From the NCBI RefSeq assembly GCF_023920105.1, contig NZ_CP083693.1, forward strand, positions 761,001 to 825,000: a stretch of 64,000 bases of DNA, written 5' to 3'. A program made the translations under genes and the position numbers. Positions within the stretch are counted from its first letter, which is position 1. The number at the start of each line of letters is the position of its first letter. Below the pieces are notes generated by a model. That model saw only the letters and a program-made list of their open reading frames with translations, searched no databases and was not told where the DNA came from. Positions 56,933-64,000 of this stretch are shown in pieces. The DNA is from Bartonella taylorii. GTDB taxonomy: Bacteria > Pseudomonadota > Alphaproteobacteria > Rhizobiales > Rhizobiaceae.

Positions 56933-59545
56933 ATGTCAAACAAAATGCTTATAGATGCCTCCCATCCAGAGGAAACACGTGTTGTTGTTGTTCACGGCAA
57001 CAAAATTGAAGAACTTGATTTTGAATCAGAACATAAAAAACAGCTCAAGGGGAATATTTATCTAGCACGTATTACGCGTGTAGAGCCATCACTCCAAGCA
57101 GCTTTTGTCGAATATGGTGGCAACCGCCACGGGTTTTTGACATTTTCTGAAATTCATCCCGATTATTATCAAATTCCTATTGCTGATCGTCTCGCTCTTC
57201 TTGAAGAAGAAGAAAAAGCCGCTGTAGGAGAAAATTATGTAGATAGTTTTACTGAAGAAACCAACAAAAATAAAAAACGCTCCAGAAAAACAAAAAAAGA
57301 TGAGCATAGCAATGTCATGGCAGCGGATATTGAAAATGACATGACATCCGAGGCAATAACGGTTGATGATGTAGAAGAAACATTTGATGCAAATATTTCT
57401 CATGATGATATCGAAATGGTAGGTGCCGAGGATGTCCGTGAAGAACTCCCCACCTATCAGCGAAAACAAGGACGTCAGTATAAAATTCAAGAAGTAATTA
57501 AACGGCGTCAAATTTTGTTGGTGCAAGTTATCAAGGAAGAGCGGGGCAATAAAGGTGCTGCACTCACAACATATTTATCCCTAGCAGGTCGTTATTCTGT
57601 TTTAATGCCCAACACAGCACGTGGTGGTGGTATTTCACGAAAAATCACGAATGTACAAGATCGTAAACGTCTTAAAGAAATTGTAAAAGAATTAGCAGTT
57701 CCCAAGGGTATGGGAGTTATCTTAAGAACCGCTGGCGCCAATAGAACAAAAGCTGAAATTAAACGCGATTATGAATATCTCACGCGTCTATGGGATACTG
57801 TTCGCAATTTAACACTCAAATCCACAGCACCATGTCTTGTTCATGAAGAAAGCAATCTCATAAAGCGCTCTATAAGAGATCTTTATGATAAGAATATCAA
57901 TGAAATTCTTGTTTCTGGTGATCAAGGATATCGTGAAGCAAAAGACTTCATGCGTATGCTCATGCCAAGTCATGCAAAAGTCGTACAGCCTTATCGCGAT
58001 CCTATTCCTATTTTTGCACGCAATAATATTGAAATTCAACTTGATAAAATGTTGCACCCGCAAGTTTCTTTAAAATCTGGTGGTTATCTTGTTATTAATC
58101 AAACAGAAGCGCTTGTTGCTATTGATGTAAACTCTGGACGCTCGACTAAAGAACTTTCTGTCGAAAAAACAGCATTACAAACCAATCTTGAAGCCGCAGA
58201 AGAAATAGCGCGTCAGTTACGATTGCGTGATCTTGCTGGTTTGATTGTGATTGATTTCATTGACATGCTTGAAGAGCGTAATGTGAAACTGGTTGAAAAA
58301 AAATTGAAGGATTGTTTAAAAAGTGATCGTGCACGTATTCAAGTTGGTCATATTTCACACTTTGGCCTTTTGGAAATGAGTCGTCAACGTATTCGCATAT
58401 CGGTTTTAGAAAGTACGACACAACCCTGTCCGCATTGCGCTGGAACAGGAAGCGTACGTTCTGAATCATCAATTGCTTTACATGTCATGCGCTCAATTGA
58501 AGAGTATCTTCTTCATAATCCGCAACACAACATTACTGTACGCACACCCGTAACAACAGCGCTTTATGTGTTAAACTATAAACGCAATATTCTTGTTAAT
58601 CTAGAGGCGCGCTTTAAACTTAATATTAGTATTGAAGCAGATGATAGCATTGGAACACAACATTTCATTATTTCTAAGGGTACAATAGCAGAGGCGGTTT
58701 CTCAGCCTCTATTGCTCTTTGAAGATGATAATAAAGAAGATGATGCAATTTTGATAGATAGTAAATCTATCGAAGATAAAATCCCCGTTGAGAAAAACCA
58801 GAAACGGCAGCGTAAGGATCGTCAAGGTGAGAATGATAATTCTCTCTCTACCGCTCATAAAAAAGACAATATGTTAAATGATGAGTCTCGTCGTCGCTTC
58901 CGTCGTCGGGGACGTCGTGGTGGTCGCCGTAATCAAGATAATAGCTTTTATCAAGCTCGTATTCCTTACGCAGAACCAGTGGGAGATTTTGCTAAGCAGT
59001 CCTTGGAAGAAATTAAAACAGAGCATCGTAAGCGCCGTATTCCAGCTGCTGAATCTGTTCAATTTGAAGAAGTAAAAAATGATATACAATATCTAGTTGT
59101 ACAACAAAGTGAAGCTGTAAAAGTTGATGCGGATACAAAACCTAAAAAACGCAAAGCACGTTCTTCAAAAACTACGCAAAAACAGATCTCTCCTGAGAAC
59201 GATCAGAGTATAGCGATACCAGAACCTCTTGAAGAAAAATTTACAGCTAGCTCGGTCCGTAAAGTTAAAACAAAAAAAGTGTCTGAACCTACTCGTGAGA
59301 AGGTAGAAAAAGCTCCTGCAGATGGTAAAAAATCAACACGTAAAAAATCACTCTCTAAAGAATCAACTCCAATAAATGAAACATCAGAGAAAAAAACTGT
59401 AAGTAAGGAATCTATTGAGCCAATTCCCTCTAAAATTGAGGAGAAAGTTGATCATCCCGTTGTTATATCATCAACACCTGATGATGCTCAAAAAACTAAG
59501 CGTATTGGTTGGTGGAAACGCAAAACTCTTTCCAAAAGTCAATAA
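56933..59545 (+). CDS. rne: Ribonuclease E
   Basis: An 870-residue RNase E/G family endonuclease. The N-terminal S1 domain (about 36-120) is interrupted by an acidic, Lys-rich insert (about 95-165). The catalytic core has VAIDVNSGRSTKE (Asp398) and LIVIDFIDML (Asp441/Asp444), and the Zn-link is PCPHCAGTGS (about 498-507). The C-terminal third (about 600-870) is low-complexity, with the Arg-rich RRRFRRRGRRGGRRNQ stretch and many Lys/Glu, the likely RNA-binding and degradosome scaffold. AGGA precedes the ATG. It is flanked by a strong terminator. Confidence 0.95.
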   Translation: MSNKMLIDASHPEETRVVVVHGNKIEELDFESEHKKQLKGNIYLARITRVEPSLQAAFVEYGGNRHGFLTFSEIHPDYYQIPIADRLALLEEEEKAAVGENYVDSFTEETNKNKKRSRKTKKDEHSNVMAADIENDMTSEAITVDDVEETFDANISHDDIEMVGAEDVREELPTYQRKQGRQYKIQEVIKRRQILLVQVIKEERGNKGAALTTYLSLAGRYSVLMPNTARGGGISRKITNVQDRKRLKEIVKELAVPKGMGVILRTAGANRTKAEIKRDYEYLTRLWDTVRNLTLKSTAPCLVHEESNLIKRSIRDLYDKNINEILVSGDQGYREAKDFMRMLMPSHAKVVQPYRDPIPIFARNNIEIQLDKMLHPQVSLKSGGYLVINQTEALVAIDVNSGRSTKELSVEKTALQTNLEAAEEIARQLRLRDLAGLIVIDFIDMLEERNVKLVEKKLKDCLKSDRARIQVGHISHFGLLEMSRQRIRISVLESTTQPCPHCAGTGSVRSESSIALHVMRSIEEYLLHNPQHNITVRTPVTTALYVLNYKRNILVNLEARFKLNISIEADDSIGTQHFIISKGTIAEAVSQPLLLFEDDNKEDDAILIDSKSIEDKIPVEKNQKRQRKDRQGENDNSLSTAHKKDNMLNDESRRRFRRRGRRGGRRNQDNSFYQARIPYAEPVGDFAKQSLEEIKTEHRKRRIPAAESVQFEEVKNDIQYLVVQQSEAVKVDADTKPKKRKARSSKTTQKQISPENDQSIAIPEPLEEKFTASSVRKVKTKKVSEPTREKVEKAPADGKKSTRKKSLSKESTPINETSEKKTVSKESIEPIPSKIEEKVDHPVVISSTPDDAQKTKRIGWWKRKTLSKSQ

Positions 59546-59546
59546 A

Positions 59547-59575
59547 AAACCGCCACAAATTATTTGTGGCGGTTT
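59547..59575. terminator. Bidirectional terminator between rne and the IalB-family gene
   Basis: A perfect 13-bp stem AAACCGCCACAAA / TTTGTGGCGGTTT with a three-base loop, directly after the rne stop. The minus-strand reading ends in a T-run of six, so it should also stop the convergent IalB-family transcript. Confidence 0.9.
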
Positions 59576-59618
59576 AAATAAGTAAACATAATAAATGCCT
59601 TTTTATGTTACGTACTTA

Positions 59619-60230
59619 TTAATTTTGTTTAGCTTTTTCTTGCTCAGCCCGCATACGTTCTTCAATCTCTTTTTGCTTTGATTGAATGGCTTGTTGCAAC
59701 TTTATTTGTTCTTGTTGAAAATCTTTTTCCTCCATACCAGGACCTGTGTATGCCGCCGTAAATCCATTAAGAGAAAATTCAATAGGATTAGCTGAGCCGC
59801 GGAAATTAATTGTGGTTACAACCATTTTCGAACCACCTTTCATAGCAGCAATGAGTTTATCATCTAAAACATCATTGGCAATGCAACTTGGCCCATTACA
59901 AATAATATAAGGAATTTTTTTAGAGAAATTATCCCCTATTTGGATATGAACACCTTCTGGTAAAAAACGGCCTGTAGGCACTTGAATGCCTATACGTTTT
60001 TCATTTTGTTTTCCTTTTATTTCAACGAGATTAAAAGCCGTCAAAGGCTGTCCGGTATTTGATACGACAGTGTTCATTGTATTACAAACATCAACATCAT
60101 GCTGCTTACTGCAAACTTTATACCAACCTTGAGATAAAGTTTGCGCACCCGCAGAAGTATTGATTGTAAGAAAAAGGGCAGCAGCTCCAGCTAATACTGA
60201 AATAATGGAACAAACATTTTTATGCGGCAT
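59619..60230 (-). CDS. Invasion-associated locus B (IalB) family protein
   Basis: A 203-residue secreted protein of the IalB family. A signal peptide (about 1-29, ending SAGAQ) is followed by WYKVCSKQHDVDVCNTMNTV, GIQVPTGRFLPEGVHIQIG and PYIICNGPSCIAND, with the paired Cys of the family, then NFRGSANPIEFSLNGFTAAY. The last 40 residues (about 165-203) are a charged coiled-coil-like tail rich in Gln, Glu and Lys. IalB itself is a Bartonella invasion factor; no ialA-type Nudix gene lies beside this copy, so it is treated as a paralogue. AAAGGA precedes the ATG. Confidence 0.88.
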   Translation of the reverse strand: MPHKNVCSIISVLAGAAALFLTINTSAGAQTLSQGWYKVCSKQHDVDVCNTMNTVVSNTGQPLTAFNLVEIKGKQNEKRIGIQVPTGRFLPEGVHIQIGDNFSKKIPYIICNGPSCIANDVLDDKLIAAMKGGSKMVVTTINFRGSANPIEFSLNGFTAAYTGPGMEEKDFQQEQIKLQQAIQSKQKEIEERMRAEQEKAKQN

Positions 60231-61765
60231 GATTAAGTTAATCCTTTCAACGCGCTTTTACAATAACCCCAACATTAGGAATATTAAATATAATTTCAAT
60301 CAAGTGTATTAAATTAAACCAATGAAATGACACCCTCTTTTATGCTTTTTACTTCAATATAAAGAGAAAAGTCAAATCTGGAGAAAAAGGCTAGAAATAG
60401 CCACTTAAGCTCTTATGCACTCATATATAGTATTCCCCTTTTCATGTCATTGGTTTTTTTATGAAATTTACTCATAAGTATCTTAGTCAATATAATAGGT
60501 TAAGATTGCATAAATTAATTAATATTGCAATATAATTAAAGTAAACTTTTATGTTATTCTATATTTCTCATTAATTTAAATTTTTCTATTATAATTTTTA
60601 AAAGCGATAAATCGCTGATATAAGGTATTGCAATGCATAGAGATTCCAAATTATCGGATAAATTTAAATGTTTGCTTTATACGACTTTTGATACAAATTG
60701 AAAAGGTAAAATTACTTATGGTGTTGTCAAAATATTTGATGGATTGAAGCGATTTGTCATTCGCAGTTTTAGAACAACTATAAAAAGACTGTTCTCTGAT
60801 GGACAATTTTCTAGTCTTATTACAAAAAAATGATGGTACGCTCTTGTGATGAATTTTATAGCTTCTTGGCAAGAAAGTTGAATTACACAATGAGCGTACT
60901 GAAATAAGCTTTTTTCTTAATCCAAAAGTGCTCTTTTCAAATGGAAAGCTGATAATAGTTGAAAATGTTTGATGCACAATAAAACTCCTTAAAAAGAAAG
61001 ACCTCCATTTGATCGCTATATGAAACGTATAGAATCTGTAAAGAAAGTCCGAGAACATGGTATTGATACACCTTCCATACTCAAGGGAGAGTGCAGATTT
61101 CTGCATCTTTTTGCAGCCGTAAAGCCTATATTACAAAAGCATGCCTATGAATGTTGATGATTTTGAAAAAAACGAATTAAATAAAATCCCACGAAGTGAT
61201 CCCTATATCATAATTAAGCATGTTGGATTATGTAAACAAATTATCTATAAGCGCAATCTTCATTACTGGAAGTAAAATCTTCCCTTTAATAAAAATTAAA
61301 TATTTTCTTAACGATATGGCACGCTTTAAAGCTTTTAAAAGAAGCATGATTGATGTTTTTATTGAAACAAATCTAAATCGTTTGCAACATTCCTATAATT
61401 TCCCAGCCGTTCCTGACAGGTATATTATTAAAGAAAGTTTTTCAAAGGAAACCTTCGCCAGACTTGAACTCATGGGGGTTATTTTTTAATATGCGTCGCG
61501 TTGTTTTTAAAGATAAGAGAGTAAGGCAAGTTTTATCAATACTTTTCTATTTTGAATGGATCAAGCATCACCTTTTTAATAATATTTATACCAGAACAGA
61601 AAGTTATTGGAATAGCTCGATCAACCCCTCAAAAGCTTAGGAAAACTCCTGAAAGAAATAGGCTTTACTAAAATTGTTGCCTCCAATGGTTTGCCTTTTC
61701 ATTTTGAAATTATGCTTCAATTACCTTAGGGAGAACAAGCTATAGTATTGAACCAATAAAAAATT
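60231..61765. other. Decayed, gene-poor region
   Basis: About 1.5 kb with no intact gene that I can support. The left third (to about 60640) is very AT-rich with small inverted repeats such as GGCTA-GAAA-TAGCC at 60389-60402. From about 60650 the plus strand carries short protein-like fragments broken by stops, described in the next entry. Minus-strand and plus-strand open frames of 80-150 codons here do not look like real proteins. Confidence 0.6.
60660..61760 (+). pseudogene. Remnants of unidentified plus-strand gene(s)
   Basis: Protein-like stretches occur in different plus-strand frames and are separated by stops: KGKITYGVVKIFDGLKRFVI (60702-60761), RYMKRIESVKKVREHGIDTP near 61014, MNVDDFEKNELNKIPRSDPY from 61149, DRYIIKESFSKETFARLELM near 61415, and LKEIGFTKIVASNGLPFHFE near 61653. 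The fragments point the same way and are spread over 1.1 kb, consistent with one or two genes in decay. I could not identify the ancestor. Confidence 0.4.
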
Positions 61766-64000
61766 CTAAGCAGAATGTTGTTCTGCCATTTCTACGAGTT
61801 GTGTCATAACAGTCGCTGCTCCAGTAAGTCTTTCGTCCACCGTTGTCCAATCACGAATAAGAACGATACTTTGATCCGGTCGAATTTTTGCCATCGAACC
61901 TTGCTTTCCAACCCACTGAACAAGAGCAACACTATTTACAAAATAATTATTGCGAAACTGTATAACAACACCCTTTGGTCCAGTATCCAATTTTTCTACA
62001 TGCGCTTTTCGACACAATGTTTTTATGTAAAAGACTTTAAGAAGATGTTGAACTTCAAGGGGTAAAGAACCAAAGCGATCAATTAACTCTGCTGCAAATT
62101 CATCAATTTGTTCTAAATTATCAAGTTCTGTTAAACGACGATAAAGCCCCATACGTAACGGTAAATCAGGTACAAAACTTTCTGGTATCATCACTGTTGT
62201 ACCAAGTGAAATTTGAGGTGACCATTGCCTATCTTCATTTTGCTCGCCATCTTTTAACTCAGCAATGGCTTCTTCAAGCATTTTTTGATAGAGCTCAAAT
62301 CCAACTTCTTTGATATGCCCAGATTGCTCCTCACCCAAGAAATTACCTGAACCGCGAATATCCATATCGTGACTTGCTAATTGAAAACCAGCCCCCAAGG
62401 TATCAAGAGATTGTAAAACTTTAAGACGACGATCAGCAGCAGTTGTTAAAACTTTACCAGAAGGAAAGGTAAAGAGTGCGTAAGCACGTTGTTTTGAACG
62501 CCCTACCCTACCACGCAATTGGTAGAGAGCTGCAAGACCAAACATCTCAGCACGATGTACGATTAATGTATTGGCTGTTGGAATATCAAGACCTGATTCA
62601 ATAATGGTAGTTGACAGAAGAACATCATATTGCCCGTCATAAAATGCATTCATAATATCATCAAGTTGTCCGGCTGGCATTTGCCCATGCGCTACAATAA
62701 ATTTGAGTTCTGGGACATGTGTTTTGAGGTATTCTTCCACAGAAGTAAGATCAGAAATACGAGGACAAACATAAAAGCTTTGTCCACCACGATAATATTC
62801 TCGAAGCAATGTTTCGCGTATAACGAGTGAATCAAATGGTGAAATAAAAGTACGTACCGCCATTCTATCAATGGGTGGGGTCGTTATCAATGAAAGTTCG
62901 CGTACTCCTGATAATGCTAACCCTAAAGTTCGAGGTATGGGAGTCGCTGAAAGAGTGAGAACATGAATATCACTTTTAAGCTTTTTTAACCGCTCTTTGT
63001 GTTTTACGCCAAAATGCTGCTCCTCATCAATAATAAGAAGTCCTAATCGTGAAAAATTAACTGCATTACTTAATAATGCATGCGTTCCAATGACAATATC
63101 AATCGTACCATCTGCAATACCCTTTTTCACTTGTGCAAGTTCTTTAGTCTTCACAAGTCTTGAAGCATGGCCAATTTTAACAGGTAATCCTTGAAAGCGT
63201 GAAATAAAAGTTTTGTAATGTTGCCGTGAAAGCAAAGTTGTCGGCACAACAACAGCAACCTGATATCCATTTAATGCTGCAACAAAAGCACTTCGAATAG
63301 CAACTTCTGTTTTTCCAAAACCAACATCACCACATATTAAGCGATCCATTGGTCTTCCTGATGCCAAATCTTCTAAAACCGCATCAATTGCATCCATTTG
63401 ATCTTCCGTCTCTTCATAAGGAAAGCATGCAACGAACTCATCAAATGGTCCAATTGGTGGAACCAAAGCAGGTGTAGACCGCGTAGCCCGCTCTGCAGCT
63501 ATACGGATCAGCTGGCCTGCCATTTCCAATAAATGTTTTTTTAGTCGTGTTTTACGTGCTTGCCAAGCAACACCACCTAATTTATCTAACGTTACATCTG
63601 TTCCCTCTGATCCGTAACGTGAAAGAAGTTCAATATTTTCAACAGGTAAAAAAAGTCTATCACCTTCAGCATACTTAATTTCAAGACAATCTCGTAAAAT
63701 TCCAGTGGTCGTGATGGTTTTAAGACCAACAAATTGTCCGATACCATGGTCAATATGCACAACAATATCACCAGAATTTAAAGCAGAAATTTCAGAGATA
63801 AAATTTGTATTGTGTTTACGCCGCCGTGGTGATCTTATTAACCGATCGCCAAGGATATCCTGCTCTGCTATAATAACAAAATCTTCAGTCTCAAAACCAT
63901 GCTCAATCATTATAACCGCCGCAGTTATATGATCTCGGGGTGTCGCTTTTACAGTTTGTAATGATTTGACAATTTCTATTTTTTTCAATCCATGCTCATC
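61766..64000 (-). CDS. mfd: Transcription-repair coupling factor (C-terminal part; runs off the window)
   Basis: The last 744 residues of Mfd; the frame is still open at base 64000, so the 5' end lies outside (full proteins are about 1150 residues). Visible are the RNA-polymerase interaction domain (GDIVVHIDHGIGQFVGLK), the translocase with Walker A CGDVGFGKTEVAIR, DEEQ box LLIIDEEQHFGV, TATPIPRTLGLA and QLRGRVGRSKQRAYALF, and the C-terminal TRCF domain. Mfd removes stalled RNA polymerase and recruits UvrA. No frame disruption is seen. Confidence 0.96.
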   Translation of the reverse strand, partial: DEHGLKKIEIVKSLQTVKATPRDHITAAVIMIEHGFETEDFVIIAEQDILGDRLIRSPRRRKHNTNFISEISALNSGDIVVHIDHGIGQFVGLKTITTTGILRDCLEIKYAEGDRLFLPVENIELLSRYGSEGTDVTLDKLGGVAWQARKTRLKKHLLEMAGQLIRIAAERATRSTPALVPPIGPFDEFVACFPYEETEDQMDAIDAVLEDLASGRPMDRLICGDVGFGKTEVAIRSAFVAALNGYQVAVVVPTTLLSRQHYKTFISRFQGLPVKIGHASRLVKTKELAQVKKGIADGTIDIVIGTHALLSNAVNFSRLGLLIIDEEQHFGVKHKERLKKLKSDIHVLTLSATPIPRTLGLALSGVRELSLITTPPIDRMAVRTFISPFDSLVIRETLLREYYRGGQSFYVCPRISDLTSVEEYLKTHVPELKFIVAHGQMPAGQLDDIMNAFYDGQYDVLLSTTIIESGLDIPTANTLIVHRAEMFGLAALYQLRGRVGRSKQRAYALFTFPSGKVLTTAADRRLKVLQSLDTLGAGFQLASHDMDIRGSGNFLGEEQSGHIKEVGFELYQKMLEEAIAELKDGEQNEDRQWSPQISLGTTVMIPESFVPDLPLRMGLYRRLTELDNLEQIDEFAAELIDRFGSLPLEVQHLLKVFYIKTLCRKAHVEKLDTGPKGVVIQFRNNYFVNSVALVQWVGKQGSMAKIRPDQSIVLIRDWTTVDERLTGAATVMTQLVEMAEQHSA

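Noticed and set aside
60651..61106. 151-codon minus-strand ORF
   Set aside because: Its sequence is rich in Ser, Phe and Cys in the way of antisense frames, and the protein-like fragments lie on the opposite strand.
61220..61489. 89-codon plus-strand ORF with a faint likeness to the C-terminal part of gamma-glutamyltranspeptidases (PDRYIIKESFSKETFARL)
   Set aside because: The required upstream GGT motifs are absent in all frames; the likeness is too short to name the gene, so it is kept only as a fragment of the decayed region.
1..64000. CRISPR array, insertion sequence or prophage
   Set aside because: No regularly spaced repeats, transposase, integrase or phage structural genes were seen.

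Overview
The window looks like a chromosomal segment of a Bartonella-like alphaproteobacterium (order Hyphomicrobiales/Rhizobiales). This is inferred from the AT-rich sequence, from Rhizobiales gene sets in their usual order (ruvX|gatC-gatA; rlpA-dacF-tmk-holB-metG-tatD-MBL hydrolase; prfB-mrcA-amiC|rne), from a phosphatidylcholine synthase, from DUF3126 and DUF6163 proteins, and from an invasion-associated-locus-B (IalB) family protein typical of Bartonella. No phage, insertion sequence, CRISPR array or rRNA was seen. There is one tRNA (Lys, UUU).

Layout: 0-4 kb holds an acyl-CoA dehydrogenase, ruvX and gatCA. 4.1-9 kb is a complete branched-chain amino-acid ABC transporter operon (livJHMGF, minus strand) with a terminator at its end and a tandem repeat over its likely promoter. 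9.4-12 kb holds a two-domain cold-shock protein, a DUF192 protein, an alpha/beta hydrolase and DUF3126. 12-20.6 kb holds sfsA-map-radC, trmJ-murI, rpsD, ttcA, rimO and lexA. 21-29 kb holds tRNA-Lys and the rlpA/dacF/tmk/holB/metG/tatD/MBL run. 29-35.5 kb holds a lipoprotein, a Trp-rich 32-residue ORF, a pcs/enoyl-CoA hydratase/DUF6163 operon, a UbiH-type monooxygenase, an overlapping pair of small unknown genes and sodC. 35.8-41.4 kb is a restriction island: Type III mod and res plus a winged-helix/PD-(D/E)xK (COG2958/HrgA-like) gene. 41.4-48 kb is the SUF iron-sulfur operon with two cysteine desulfurases. 48-60 kb holds a COG2945 hydrolase, tyrS, bcp, prfB (with programmed +1 frameshift), mrcA, amiC, rne and the IalB-family gene. 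60.2-61.8 kb is a decayed, gene-poor stretch, followed by the 3' 60 percent of mfd, which runs off the window.

Most of the window is core metabolism, translation and envelope maintenance. The most unusual points are the three-gene restriction island directly downstream of sufT, a LexA whose scissile bond is Thr-Gly instead of Ala-Gly, a DacF-like penicillin-binding protein that has lost its SxN and KTG motifs, a Trp-rich micro-ORF with a good ribosome binding site, and a 14-bp tandem repeat overlapping the putative livJ promoter. Several starts were moved downstream of the longest ORF on the basis of ribosome binding sites, family starts or gene overlaps; each case is explained in its entry. 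Function calls are made from recognised motifs, without database searches.
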